Assembly: GCA_017543905.1 (NCBI GenBank)
Contig: JAFYFC010000037.1
Location: 1 to 64,000, forward strand
DNA length: 64,000 nucleotides
DNA from: Clostridia bacterium
Lineage (GTDB): Bacteria; Bacillota; Clostridia; Christensenellales; Aristaeellaceae
Reading direction: 5' to 3'
A model generated the notes under the pieces. It saw only the letters and a program-made list of their open reading frames with translations. It ran no database searches and was not told the origin of the DNA. Position numbers and translations under genes: made by a program. Below, piece after piece: positions 45,818 to 55,233 of this stretch. Within the stretch, counting starts at the first letter, position 1. The number at the start of each line of letters is the position of its first letter.

Positions 45818-47506
45818 TTACAGACCTGCACTCTCCTCGAACGGGATATAGCTGCCTGTTTCGAATATCCTGCAGATCACGTCGTAATGCGGCACGCTTC
45901 TGCCGTACAATTCGCGCCAGCCGCCGTCGGTGCCCAGCGCGGTCCAGCTAAGCGTGCATTCGGGCAGCGAGAGCCTGAGCTGCCGCTTAACTGCGTCGGT
46001 AAGGTAGTCGTGATAGCTGCGCGACACGCACGCGGAGCACATCCACAGGCGTCTGAGGCTCTTCATGTCCGCCAGCGCCTCCGGATTTTCTATATCGTTG
46101 ATAGTCAGGTTCGCGTCCATCAGGCGCGTGCACGCCCTAAGCGGGCTTATGTCCTTTATGCGGTTTGAAAACGCCTCGAGGTATTCGAGCTTGGTACATG
46201 CGCTGATCGCGCTTATGTCGCTTATATTGTTGCCCGCGATTATCAGCACGCGCAACTCCGGCATCGAGCGCAGAAACTCCACCTGCGTCAGATCGTTGTG
46301 TCCCAGATCCAGCGCGAGCATATGCCGGCAGTATTTCAGCACCTCGAAATCCGCGTCCGAATGATGGGCGCTCACGGTGTTGTGGTTGGTGGTGAACACC
46401 TCGTCGTCCGTGCGGATCACATGCGTATGGATGCCGCACTCTATCCGGAACGTCCAGCCGAATTCCACCTGCGGGTATCTTTCGGTGAGCGCCTCGGCCC
46501 AGTCCGCGCTCATGCGCGTATAATACATGTCGCACTTTTTGAGATTCGGAAATCCGTCCAGATACGCCGTAAGCTTGTCAAAATCCGTCCATCTGACGCG
46601 CCCGAGGTCTATGCGCTCGGCCGTGCTGTCGTAGTTCTTCGGCGGCACGTTCACAGGCTCCGGCGTGGGCGTGGGAGTGGGAGTGGGCGTGGGCGTAGGC
46701 GTAGGTCTGGGCGTGGGCGTGGGGCGCGGCGTAGGCGTGGGAGACGGCGTGGGCGTGGGCGTGGGAACGTATGTGTATGCGCCCATTATAAAGCCGTTGT
46801 CGTGGCGGAAACGCGCAAAGTCCTTGTATTTCATCCAGTACGCGCCGGAGGCCGCATAGCGGAAGCGCGTGCGCTTGCTTATGTCCTCGAACGTATAGGC
46901 GGTTTTCTCCGAGACGACCGTGGTGGTGTAGGGCGAGGAGTCGACTATGAGTATATACAGCGTGTCCTCGTATTCGGTATAGCCCACGCTGAGCAGATAA
47001 TGCCCGCCGGGATTGGCGATTATCACGCCTCCCTCGTCAAAAAACTCCTTAAGCGCGGGAATGTCCTTTGCGAGCTGCTGGGTCTGGGAGGCTTCGACTA
47101 TCGTAAGCGCGCTGCCCAGCTTCGTGCTTATCCAGTCGTTGTACGCGCTGGTAGAGGACACGTGCCGTCTGCCCTCGACGCCGCCGCAGTAGGTATGCCC
47201 CGAATCCTCCGGCGCAAGCCTGCCGTCCGAGGGATTGCGGCACACGTTCAGCAGCTCCCTGATCAGATCGTCGTCCGTGCGCTCTCCGGTCATGTACTCG
47301 TAGGTGTGCGCGTAGGCGAAAATATGACAGCCCGCGCCGTCCACGCGCCCCGGGTTGGCCCTGCCGCGCAGCGCCCACTCGTAGGTGTTGTAATCCGCCT
47401 GAGTGTAGATGTATATCTTTTCGTAAGGGTTCTCGTAAGCGAGCGCCGAAAGCGAAACGATCGCAAGCACTATAAGCGTAAATCCAATTAGAGCGTATTT
47501 TTTCAT
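45818..47506 (-). CDS. Secreted C39-like peptidase / Pro-Thr linker / LRR protein
   Basis: A 562-aa exported protein. I chose the ATG at 47506 because it gives a clean signal peptide (MKKYALIGFTLIVLAIVSLS) with GGGA 6 nt upstream. Residues 50-235 resemble a C39-type papain-fold domain, with Cys60 in DGAGCHIFAYAH, His169 in GGHYLLSVGY and Asp189 in LIVDSS. A Pro-Thr linker (about 248-283) follows. Residues about 385-480 have leucine-rich repeats (MLALDLGHNDLTQVEFL, LRVLIIAGNNISDISAI). It may cleave or bind a surface or matrix protein. No anchor is seen. It is last in the lgt-secDF-relA run. Confidence 0.75.
   Translation of the reverse strand: MKKYALIGFTLIVLAIVSLSALAYENPYEKIYIYTQADYNTYEWALRGRANPGRVDGAGCHIFAYAHTYEYMTGERTDDDLIRELLNVCRNPSDGRLAPEDSGHTYCGGVEGRRHVSSTSAYNDWISTKLGSALTIVEASQTQQLAKDIPALKEFFDEGGVIIANPGGHYLLSVGYTEYEDTLYILIVDSSPYTTTVVSEKTAYTFEDISKRTRFRYAASGAYWMKYKDFARFRHDNGFIMGAYTYVPTPTPTPSPTPTPRPTPTPRPTPTPTPTPTPTPTPEPVNVPPKNYDSTAERIDLGRVRWTDFDKLTAYLDGFPNLKKCDMYYTRMSADWAEALTERYPQVEFGWTFRIECGIHTHVIRTDDEVFTTNHNTVSAHHSDADFEVLKYCRHMLALDLGHNDLTQVEFLRSMPELRVLIIAGNNISDISAISACTKLEYLEAFSNRIKDISPLRACTRLMDANLTINDIENPEALADMKSLRRLWMCSACVSRSYHDYLTDAVKRQLRLSLPECTLSWTALGTDGGWRELYGRSVPHYDVICRIFETGSYIPFEESAGL
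46658..46765 (-). repeat. Tandem Pro-Thr codon repeat inside the C39/LRR gene
   Basis: About 18 copies of a 6-bp unit (GTGGGC/GTAGGC on the plus strand) encode alternating Pro-Thr, with a few Ser and Arg changes. Such arrays are prone to length change by slippage, in steps of two residues. Confidence 0.85.
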
Positions 47507-47540
47507 GTGCGTTCCCATCTCCGTCAGCGTTTTTATGAGT

Positions 47541-48215
47541 TTACGGCGCGGCCGATGCGTCGGGTTCATGCGTCTGCGTCTCCTCGCCGCTTTTTATAAC
47601 CTCGTATACGTAGCCCTTCGTGTCCACGCGTATGCTTTTTATGATCTGCTTATCCATGGGGCGGTAGGACTTGTCGAGCGTATAGGCGGCGATCGCGTCC
47701 AGCGCGGCAAGGCTCGCGCGGTCGTTTTCGTCTATACGTCCGAAGGCGGCGTATTTGCCGTTGTACTCGCTGTGATCCGAGAGCATTATGAAAAACTGGC
47801 TGCCCGCGGAATCGTAATCGTCCGTAAGACGGCACATGGATATCGTGCCGCGCGTATGAGCAAGCCCTTCGAGCGGAAAGCCGTTTTCGCTAAATTCGCC
47901 GTCTATCGTGTAGTCCGGCCCGCCCGTGCCGTCCCCGTTCGGGTCGCCGCCGCGGATAAAGTACGTGGGATACACGTAATCCACGGTCAGCCCGTCATAG
48001 TAACCCGAATTCGCAAGGGATATAAAATTGCTCACCGTGTTCGGCGCGACGGATGGATACAGCGTTAAGCGTATCACGCCGCCGTCGTTCATCGTAAGCG
48101 TGGCGACCGGGCGCGGGATGTCCTCGTAGGGGCTTACGTACTCCACGCCGCAGCCCGACAGCGCTATAAGGGCAAGCAGCGCGCCGAGGGCGAGTATCGT
48201 CCTTTTAAGCTTCAT
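47541..48215 (-). CDS. Cyclophilin-type peptidyl-prolyl isomerase lipoprotein
   Basis: A 224-aa lipoprotein. The signal ends in a lipobox (ALSGC, Cys22), so the protein is anchored outside the cell membrane. The cyclophilin fold shows SVAPNTVSNFISLANSGYYD, RGTISMCR and SAGSQFFIMLSD. It should help fold exported proteins. It begins 5 nt after hemZ and is followed 34 nt later by the C39/LRR gene. The GGDPNGDGTGG segment resembles the active-site loop. Confidence 0.92.
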   Translation of the reverse strand: MKLKRTILALGALLALIALSGCGVEYVSPYEDIPRPVATLTMNDGGVIRLTLYPSVAPNTVSNFISLANSGYYDGLTVDYVYPTYFIRGGDPNGDGTGGPDYTIDGEFSENGFPLEGLAHTRGTISMCRLTDDYDSAGSQFFIMLSDHSEYNGKYAAFGRIDENDRASLAALDAIAAYTLDKSYRPMDKQIIKSIRVDTKGYVYEVIKSGEETQTHEPDASAAP

Positions 48216-48220
48216 TTATT

Positions 48221-49672
48221 TCAGTCCTTTAATATAAGTTCGCGTTTGCGCGCTATCATTTCGTCCGCACGGGAAATGTATTCCTCTATGTTTTTAAGGT
48301 TCGCCGCGCGCTCGATGCGCTTCTCGCGCGGGAACAGCCATTTGCTTATCGAGCCCGCTCCCACCGCCAGCACGCACGCGGTCTCCTCCATGTTGCCTAT
48401 GTTGTACAGGCACGCGTAGCCCGGCTTTGCGTAGCCGACGTTTTCAAGGTTGCCCGCCATATACTTCTGGCGGTACAGGTAGTAGGGTCTCCACCCGCCC
48501 GATTCGAGCGTTCCGCGCGCGGCGGATATCATGTCCGCGGCGTAAGCCGCGTCCGCCTGATTGTGGCTGTCCCCCGCGACGGTGAGCGCCTCGTGCAGCT
48601 TGCTCGAACGCTTGATCGCGAGCGAATGCACGGTTACGCTTTCGGGAGCAAGCTCTGTCACCCTGTCCAGCGTGCGCGTGAACATATCCATATCCTCGCC
48701 CGGCAGCGCGGCGATTATGTCCATGTTTATGTGGTCAAAGCCCGTTTCCCGCGCCAGACCATACGCCCTGAGCGTATCCCCGGACGTGTGCGCGCGCCCG
48801 ATAAGCTTAAGCGTCGCGTCCGAAAACGTCTGCGGGTTCACGGAAATGCGCCCTACCCCGCGCGTCTTGAGCATGAGCAGCTTTTCGCGGTCTATCGTGT
48901 CCGGACGTCCCGCCTCGACCGTCCATTCCGCCGCGTTCGGAAAGCATTCCATCGCCGCGTCCAGTATCCGCCCAAGCTGCGTACACGAAAGCGCGGTGGG
49001 CGTGCCGCCGCCTACGTATGCCGCGCGCAGGGACAGCCCCTTTTCGCGCATTATCTCCGCGCTGCCGCGTATCTCGCGTATGAGCGCGTCCGTATAAGGC
49101 TCGGTAAGTCTGCCGTTTCCGATCTCTCCGGAGGAAAACGAGCAGTACGCGCAGCGCGTCACGCAAAACGGTATGCCTATGTACAGGTCGAACGTGTTTT
49201 CGGGCGGGTCAATGAGCCCGCGCTGCATTTCGATTATCTCGCGCAACAGGCTCGCCTTTTCCGCCGAAACGTAAAACTCCTCCCGCATGCGTGCTTCCGC
49301 CTCGCCTGCGCTCAGCCCCGCCTCCATCGCCTCGTACATAAGGCGCGTCGGGCGTATGCCCGTCAGAGAGCCCCACGGCGGGTTTATACCGCTCCTGTCC
49401 CGCATCAGCAGAAACAGCGCGGTCTTCGCGGCGCGCTTGACTGCGCGCTTTTCCTCGAGCTCTCCGCGTGCGGCGGGGGTTTTGCGCGCGTATACGCTTT
49501 TCCCGTCCGTGACGCGCTCGATCCAAACGCCGCCCGCCGCTTCGTGCGTATGCGTTATGTGCAGCGCGCCCTCGCTTTCGCTTATCGGCACGTCTCCCAA
49601 AAACAGGCGAACGACGTCGTTAAGCTCTTGTCTCAGATATTCGAACGCGCAGGTCAGTCTGACTGTAGTCAT
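48221..49672 (-). CDS. hemZ: HemZ-like radical SAM coproporphyrinogen dehydrogenase
   Basis: A 483-aa radical SAM enzyme. The iron-sulfur motif is CVTRCAYC (CxxxCxxC, about 169-176), followed by the AYVGGGTPTAL strand and the HemN-type C-terminal extension. The N-terminal 150 residues match HemZ rather than HemN or HemW. Members are annotated as oxygen-independent coproporphyrinogen dehydrogenases, but HemZ activity is not firmly established in many Clostridia without heme pathways. Sits between the MBL hydrolase gene (4-nt gap) and the cyclophilin gene. Confidence 0.88.
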   Translation of the reverse strand: MTTVRLTCAFEYLRQELNDVVRLFLGDVPISESEGALHITHTHEAAGGVWIERVTDGKSVYARKTPAARGELEEKRAVKRAAKTALFLLMRDRSGINPPWGSLTGIRPTRLMYEAMEAGLSAGEAEARMREEFYVSAEKASLLREIIEMQRGLIDPPENTFDLYIGIPFCVTRCAYCSFSSGEIGNGRLTEPYTDALIREIRGSAEIMREKGLSLRAAYVGGGTPTALSCTQLGRILDAAMECFPNAAEWTVEAGRPDTIDREKLLMLKTRGVGRISVNPQTFSDATLKLIGRAHTSGDTLRAYGLARETGFDHINMDIIAALPGEDMDMFTRTLDRVTELAPESVTVHSLAIKRSSKLHEALTVAGDSHNQADAAYAADMISAARGTLESGGWRPYYLYRQKYMAGNLENVGYAKPGYACLYNIGNMEETACVLAVGAGSISKWLFPREKRIERAANLKNIEEYISRADEMIARKRELILKD

Positions 49673-49676
49673 TTGT

Positions 49677-50282
49677 TCAGCGTTTTCCCCATCTTGCCTT
49701 TATGTCGCCCAGATACGCGCCCTGTCCGTGCCCGGGGCAGATATACGTCCCGTTCGGCAGGGCGAACAGATGCATTATCGAATCCGCCAGTTCCCGCACG
49801 CTGCCGCCCGGGAAGTCCGTGCGCCCGAAGCCGTCCGCAAACAGCGTGTCCCCCGTGAACATGACCCCGTCCTCTCTGCACAGCAGACACACGCCGCCCT
49901 TTGTATGCCCGGGCGTGGGTATGATCTCAAATTCGTGCCCCGCAAGGCTTATTTTACCGGCTTCGAGAAAGCCGTCCGCTTCGAGCGGCTCAAAGCGCGA
50001 AAGCGCGTACTCAGGCACCAGCGCGATCCCGGCGTCCGCAAGCGCGGGCGCGTCCGCGCGGGAAATCAGTATTTTCGCGCCGCAGCGTTTTTTAACGTGC
50101 GCGCAGCCCAGTATATGGTCGAAATGGCCGTGCGTGAGCACTACTGTACCTATATCCGCGTGCTCGCTTTTTATAAACTCGTCCAGCCCCGCGGTATCGT
50201 CCCCGGGGTCTATCATGACGCTTTTATCTATCATATAGCAGTTCGCGCCGATCGGCCCCAGCGCCCTTACGCTTATCTCCAT
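49677..50282 (-). CDS. MBL-fold metallo-hydrolase, glyoxalase II-like
   Basis: A 201-aa metallo-beta-lactamase-fold enzyme. The metal motif is LTHGHFDHILG (THxHxDH). Further ligands are in PTPGHTKGGVCLL, FTGDTLFADGFG and CPGHGQGAYL. Small hydrolases of this type cleave thioesters such as S-lactoylglutathione or related compounds. It lies in a housekeeping operon with dtd directly upstream (1-nt gap). The exact substrate cannot be told. Confidence 0.9.
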   Translation of the reverse strand: MEISVRALGPIGANCYMIDKSVMIDPGDDTAGLDEFIKSEHADIGTVVLTHGHFDHILGCAHVKKRCGAKILISRADAPALADAGIALVPEYALSRFEPLEADGFLEAGKISLAGHEFEIIPTPGHTKGGVCLLCREDGVMFTGDTLFADGFGRTDFPGGSVRELADSIMHLFALPNGTYICPGHGQGAYLGDIKARWGKR

Positions 50283-50283
50283 G

Positions 50284-50733
50284 TCAGAACGCCTTTCCGC
50301 TGTCGAGCAGTATGGTCACGGGCCCGTCGTTCAGAAGCGTTACCTCCATGTGCGTGCGGAAGCGGCCGGTCTCAACCCTAAGGCCCGCGTTTTTAAGCCC
50401 GCAGGCGACCTTTTCAAACAGCGCCTCTGCGTATTCGGGACGCGCGGCGGTCGAAAACGAGGGACGGTTGCCGTGTCTTGCGTCTCCCGCGAGCGTGAAC
50501 TGGCTTATAAGCAGCACGCTGCCGCCCACGTCTTTGAGAGACAGGTTCATTTTGCCGCCCTCGTCTTCGAATATTCTCAGCCCCGCTATCTTTTTTACGA
50601 CGTAGTCCGCGTCCGCGTCAGTGTCTGCCTCCATCGCGCACAAAAGCACCGTGAAGCCCTTTTGTATGCTGCCGACCCGCTCGCCCTCCACGTCCACGTA
50701 CGAATATGCCGTTCTCTGTACTACCGCGCGCAT
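50284..50733 (-). CDS. dtd: D-aminoacyl-tRNA deacylase
   Basis: A 149-aa enzyme that removes D-amino acids from mischarged tRNA. The family motifs [18 protein letters not shown] (about 76-93) and GPVTILLD near the C-terminus (GP-containing cis loop) are present. The N-terminus MRAVVQRT is typical. It lies 12 nt after relA, as in many Bacillota. Confidence 0.95.
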   Translation of the reverse strand: MRAVVQRTAYSYVDVEGERVGSIQKGFTVLLCAMEADTDADADYVVKKIAGLRIFEDEGGKMNLSLKDVGGSVLLISQFTLAGDARHGNRPSFSTAARPEYAEALFEKVACGLKNAGLRVETGRFRTHMEVTLLNDGPVTILLDSGKAF

Positions 50734-50745
50734 GTACGCCTCCGT

Positions 50746-52920
50746 TTACTGTCCGGTCCTGAATACTTCTATTATGTCGCTGCGCTTCTGAAGCTGGCGG
50801 ATGACCTTGTCCAGCTGCGCTGTGTTTTTGATCGAAAGGGTCAGGTTTATCTGCGTGGTCCCGTTTTTCTGCGCGCGCGCGGACACCGCCACCAGCGGCA
50901 CGTTGAGCCCCGCGAAGAGATTGCTGAGGTCAGCAAGCAGCCCCGCTCTGTCGTAGCCGCGCACCTGTATCTCCGCCTCGTAGTCGGTGGAGGCGTCCTG
51001 CGCCCAGCTTACGCGCACCACGCGCCCCGGTTCTATCGACTCGTCCAGCATGTTCACGCAGTCCGCGCGGTGTATGGACACGCCTCTGCCCCGGGTGACG
51101 TAGCCGACTATCCTGTCGCCGGGCAGGGGGTTGCAGCAGCGCGCGAACTTGACCAGCATGCCCGCGTCGCCCTCCACCTCCACGCCCTGACTGGAATGCG
51201 TGGAGGGTCTGAGCACGCTGCGCTCGGGCAGCTCGGGCTTTGCTTCCTGCCTGACGGTCTTTTTGTATTCGTCCGCAAGGCGGTTTATCACCTGCACGGC
51301 CGAAAGCCCGCCGAAGCCCACTGTCACGTACAGATCGTCAAGGCTCGACAGCGAATTGCGCCTGAATATCACCTCGAGATACTCGGGCCTAAACAGCTGC
51401 GCGTAGGTATAGCCCAGACGCTTCATCTCGCGCTCTATCATGTCGCGCCCGCGCGCAAGGTTTTCGTCCTTGGAGGCGTTTTTAAGGAAGGAGCGTATCT
51501 TGGCCTTCGCCTCGCCCGTCTTAACGATGCTCAGCCAGTCCAGCGACGGGCCCTTCGAGGACTGCGAGGTGATCACCTCGACCACGCTTCCGCTGCTCAG
51601 CTGCGTGGAAAGCGGCACCATTTTTTTGTCCACCCGCGCGCCCACGCATCTGTTGCCCACGGCGGTATGTATACGGTACGCGAAGTCTATGGGCGTCGCG
51701 CCGCGCGGCAGAGAAATAATATCGCCCGCAGGCGTGAACACGAACACGTCGTCTGCGAACAGGTCCGTGCGCAGGAAGGAGGAAAACTCCTCCGCGTCGC
51801 CCGTCTCGCCCGACCAGTCGATTATGCGCCTGAGCCAGGAGAGCTTGTCGTCCAATTCGTCCGCCGCGCGGCCCTCCTTATAGCGCCAGTGCGCGGCGAT
51901 GCCGTACTCGGCGTTTCGGTGCATTTCCTCCGTGCGTATCTGCACCTCGAATATCGAGCCGGATTTGTCTATCACGGTCGTGTGCAGCGACTGGTATATG
52001 CCGTATTTGGGCGAATGTATATAGTCCTTTATGCGGTCCGGCACGGGCTGCCACAGAGAGTGCACCACGCCCAGCGCGCCGTAGCAGTCCTTAAGGCTTT
52101 TTACCACCACGCGCACGGCGACCAGGTCCATTATCTGGTCGAAGGATTTATTCTGTGCCTTCATTTTGCGGTATATGGAATAAATATGCTTTATCCTGCC
52201 GCTTATCTCGAAGCCCTCTATGCCCTGAGAGGCAAGCTCTGCCTTGAGGCTCAGCTTTATATGCTCTATGAGCGCCTGGCGCTCCTGCGCGCCCTGCTCG
52301 GTCTTTTCCTTTATCGAAGCGTAGGCGGGGGGATCCAAATATTTGAGCGAAAGATCCTCCAGCTCGCTTTTGATCGCGTAAACGCCCAGACGGTGCGCAA
52401 GCGGCGCGTATATCTCAAGCGTTTCGCGCGCTATGGGCGCCTGCCGCTCGGGCTTTTGGGTATCGAGCGTCCTCATATTGTGCAGACGGTCCGCCAGCTT
52501 TATGAGCACCACCCGTATCTCGCCCGACATCGCGATGAACATTTTGCGTATGGATTCGGCCTTCTGCTGCTCCTTGTTGAAAAAATCCACGTGGTTCAGT
52601 TTCGTCACGCCGTCCACCATCGCCGCGATCTCGCTGCCGAAATTCTTTTCTATGGTTTCGAGCGTCACGTCCTCCACATCCTCGACCACGTCGTGCAAAA
52701 GCCCCGCCGCGACGGTGGCCGGGTCCATCATGATATGCGCGAGTATGAGCGCGACCTGACAGGGATGGATAAAATACGGCTCCCCGCTCATGCGCGTCTG
52801 CCCCTCGTGGCATTTGCCGGCGAACTCATACGCTTTCTGTATTACGCCCATGTCGTCCGAGGGATGGTATTTTTTTGTACAGGCGATTATTTCCTCACAC
52901 GTTACGATTTTGTCAGACAT
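50746..52920 (-). CDS. relA: Bifunctional (p)ppGpp synthetase/hydrolase
   Basis: A 724-aa Rel protein controlling the stringent response. The N-terminal HD hydrolase domain has HEGQTRMSGEPYFIHP and LLHDVVEDVEDV. The synthetase domain has YGIYQSLHTTVID and AEYGIAAHWRYKEG. The TGS domain has VFTPAGDIISLPRGATPIDF, and a C-terminal ACT domain ends the protein. Both active-site sets look intact, so it is probably bifunctional. It lies between recJ and dtd, a common Bacillota order, except that apt is missing here. Confidence 0.96.
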   Translation of the reverse strand: MSDKIVTCEEIIACTKKYHPSDDMGVIQKAYEFAGKCHEGQTRMSGEPYFIHPCQVALILAHIMMDPATVAAGLLHDVVEDVEDVTLETIEKNFGSEIAAMVDGVTKLNHVDFFNKEQQKAESIRKMFIAMSGEIRVVLIKLADRLHNMRTLDTQKPERQAPIARETLEIYAPLAHRLGVYAIKSELEDLSLKYLDPPAYASIKEKTEQGAQERQALIEHIKLSLKAELASQGIEGFEISGRIKHIYSIYRKMKAQNKSFDQIMDLVAVRVVVKSLKDCYGALGVVHSLWQPVPDRIKDYIHSPKYGIYQSLHTTVIDKSGSIFEVQIRTEEMHRNAEYGIAAHWRYKEGRAADELDDKLSWLRRIIDWSGETGDAEEFSSFLRTDLFADDVFVFTPAGDIISLPRGATPIDFAYRIHTAVGNRCVGARVDKKMVPLSTQLSSGSVVEVITSQSSKGPSLDWLSIVKTGEAKAKIRSFLKNASKDENLARGRDMIEREMKRLGYTYAQLFRPEYLEVIFRRNSLSSLDDLYVTVGFGGLSAVQVINRLADEYKKTVRQEAKPELPERSVLRPSTHSSQGVEVEGDAGMLVKFARCCNPLPGDRIVGYVTRGRGVSIHRADCVNMLDESIEPGRVVRVSWAQDASTDYEAEIQVRGYDRAGLLADLSNLFAGLNVPLVAVSARAQKNGTTQINLTLSIKNTAQLDKVIRQLQKRSDIIEVFRTGQ

Positions 52921-52923
52921 AGA

Positions 52924-55224
52924 TCAATTCTCCGCGCACGCCCTGAGAGATATGTACAATGCGTCGTCCTCGAGGCTTTTCCTTTCCCATTTGCAAAACA
53001 GCTTTAAGCCGTCTTTTGTGCGCTCGAGCCCCGCAAGCCCCATATGCGCGAGCACGCCGTATCCCAGCGCGGCAGAGGGTACGCTTATGCCCGCCTCCCG
53101 CGCGAGCATGCGCGCCGCTGCGCCGCAGGACGCGAACACTCCGCCCGAAAGCGCTTTGATTTTTCTGTATATTTCACCCAGCTCGTCCCGCCCGGGCACG
53201 GTTTTGAAGCATTCCGCGAGCGGTATCTGCCTGATTTTTTCCCCTCCCGCGCACAGGCACGCGGGCACTCCCGCGTAGTATATATGCCTGTAGCCGGGCA
53301 TGATACATCCCTCCGGCGCGACGCAGACGGCGTTAAACAGCCGCGCGTCCGTGGGATACGCGTCTATAAGTATGTCGCGCATGTCGCCCGCGTAAGGCAG
53401 GGCCGCGTTCGCGCTCTTCGCGTCCGCCGCGATTATTATGCTGCCCTTGTGCAGGCTTGAAAACGCCTGCGCAACGCGCGAAGCGTCCGCCTCGGGCGCG
53501 CAGGGACCAAAGCGCGCGCACGCGTCTATTATGAAGCCCGACGCCTCGCCGCCCTCGCCCGCTTCGGAGTGCGCGAGGGTCTTTACCTCCGCCTGTATGC
53601 TGCGCCTGCCCTGATACTCGTTTACCGAGGGGGCGTACAGTATTTCCGCCGCGCTGCCCGGCGCGGGCGCGTCGGCGGCGTGTCTAAACCAGATGCCGGG
53701 CAGGAACGTGCCGTCCTCCGTTTTGAGGGCGAGCTTTAAATGCTCCTTTTCCCGTCCCACCGGATACGCCTCTGTCACCTCGCCGCGCGACAAAAACACC
53801 GCACCGGGATTCTGACAGCCCGTGGGCGCGAGCCGCTCGGCGTCCTGCGTAAGCTCCGGCGTAAGCTCCCTACCCCCTATCGCCCAGTCGTATTCGAGGC
53901 AGGGTATCCAGAGCCTGAAATCGTATGTAGTTTTTATGTATTCGCCGAGGCGGCGCGAAAATTCGCTCAGGTTTTCGGGCGCCAATTTGAGTCCCGCGGC
54001 CATTTTGTGTCCGCCGAAGCGTTCAAGCAGGTCCGCGGTGTGCGTGAGCGCCTCGAATATATCCACTCCCTCTATCGAGCGGCAGGAGCCCACCAGAGAG
54101 CCGTCCTCGTCGTTCGTGAACACTACGGTGGGATAATGGTATTTTTCCGTCAGGCGGGAGGCGGCAAGCCCTATCACGCCCAGATTCCAGCCCTCGCCCT
54201 TCACGATTATGACCGAACGGTCGTAGAAATCGTAGGCGGCAAGCTGCGCCTCCGCCTCGTTTATCGCTTTGTTTTCAAGCTCCTTGCGCTTAAGGTTTTC
54301 CTCGTCCAGCTCCGCGGCAAGCTGCATGCATTCCTCGCGGTCGCGCGAAACCATGAGGCTGTAGGCGCGCATAGCGTCGCCGATTCTGCCGCTCGCGTTC
54401 ATGCGCGGCGTCATCTGAAACGCCACGTTGCCCGCGTTTATGATGCGGCCGTCCAGTCCGCTTACCTCCATAAGCGCGCGTATGCCGGGGCGCTTGTATT
54501 CGTAGTTGATGCGCTTAAGACCCAGATAGGCTATCGCGCGGTTTTCGTCCCGCAGGGGCACGATGTCCGCGATCGTCGCAAGCGCGGCGAGATCCACGTA
54601 CTCCATCGCCTTCGACCGTCCCGCGAGCGCCGCCACCAGCTGAAACGCCACGCCCGCGCCGCACAGGTACCTGAACGGATACTCGCCCAGCAGCGGATTG
54701 ACCGTCGGGCAGGGCGGCAGCCTGTCGCCTATCTGATGGTGGTCGGTAACTATCACCTGCATGCCCTCGGAGAGCGCGCGCTCCACCAGCTCGAAGGCGG
54801 TTATGCCGCAGTCCACGGTTATAAGCAGGTCGTATTCGCGGGCGAGCCTGTCCACCGCGTCCGCGTTCAGCCCGTAGCCCTCCTTATGGCGCGAGGGCAG
54901 GTACGGCTCGCACTGCGCGCCCCTTTCACGCAGGTACAGCGTAAGTATCGCGCTCGCGCAGACGCCGTCCACGTCGTAATCCCCGTAAACGCAGATGCGC
55001 TTATGCGCTTTGAGCGCGGCGTTTATCACGTCCACCGCCCTGCGCATGTCGTGCAGCAGGAACGGATCGTGCAGCATCCCCATTCCCGGATGCAGAAACG
55101 CGCGCGCCCCGTCGTCGCTCGTCACGCCGCGCGTAAGCAGCATACGGTGCAGTATCGGGTTCATCCCCCTGGGGCACTCCCACGCCGCGCCCGCCTCCGC
55201 GGGCCTTTGTCTCATTATCAGCAT
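52924..55224 (-). CDS. recJ: Single-stranded-DNA-specific exonuclease RecJ
   Basis: A 766-aa DHH-family nuclease. The metal motifs are YGDYDVDGVCASAI (about 79-92), ITVDCGITAFE and VIVTDHHQIGD (DHH), then CGAGVAFQL and MNASGRIGDA of DHHA1. A long C-terminal part holds the RecJ OB and a further domain typical of Bacillota. It resects DNA in recombination and mismatch repair. It sits between secDF (upstream, 9-nt gap) and relA (3-nt gap). Confidence 0.94.
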   Translation of the reverse strand: MLIMRQRPAEAGAAWECPRGMNPILHRMLLTRGVTSDDGARAFLHPGMGMLHDPFLLHDMRRAVDVINAALKAHKRICVYGDYDVDGVCASAILTLYLRERGAQCEPYLPSRHKEGYGLNADAVDRLAREYDLLITVDCGITAFELVERALSEGMQVIVTDHHQIGDRLPPCPTVNPLLGEYPFRYLCGAGVAFQLVAALAGRSKAMEYVDLAALATIADIVPLRDENRAIAYLGLKRINYEYKRPGIRALMEVSGLDGRIINAGNVAFQMTPRMNASGRIGDAMRAYSLMVSRDREECMQLAAELDEENLKRKELENKAINEAEAQLAAYDFYDRSVIIVKGEGWNLGVIGLAASRLTEKYHYPTVVFTNDEDGSLVGSCRSIEGVDIFEALTHTADLLERFGGHKMAAGLKLAPENLSEFSRRLGEYIKTTYDFRLWIPCLEYDWAIGGRELTPELTQDAERLAPTGCQNPGAVFLSRGEVTEAYPVGREKEHLKLALKTEDGTFLPGIWFRHAADAPAPGSAAEILYAPSVNEYQGRRSIQAEVKTLAHSEAGEGGEASGFIIDACARFGPCAPEADASRVAQAFSSLHKGSIIIAADAKSANAALPYAGDMRDILIDAYPTDARLFNAVCVAPEGCIMPGYRHIYYAGVPACLCAGGEKIRQIPLAECFKTVPGRDELGEIYRKIKALSGGVFASCGAAARMLAREAGISVPSAALGYGVLAHMGLAGLERTKDGLKLFCKWERKSLEDDALYISLRACAEN

Positions 55225-55233
55225 GCGCGCACC

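Noticed and set aside
46658-46765. Regular repeat that could be taken for a CRISPR array
   Set aside because: The unit is 6 bp, in frame, and encodes a Pro-Thr linker; there are no spacers.
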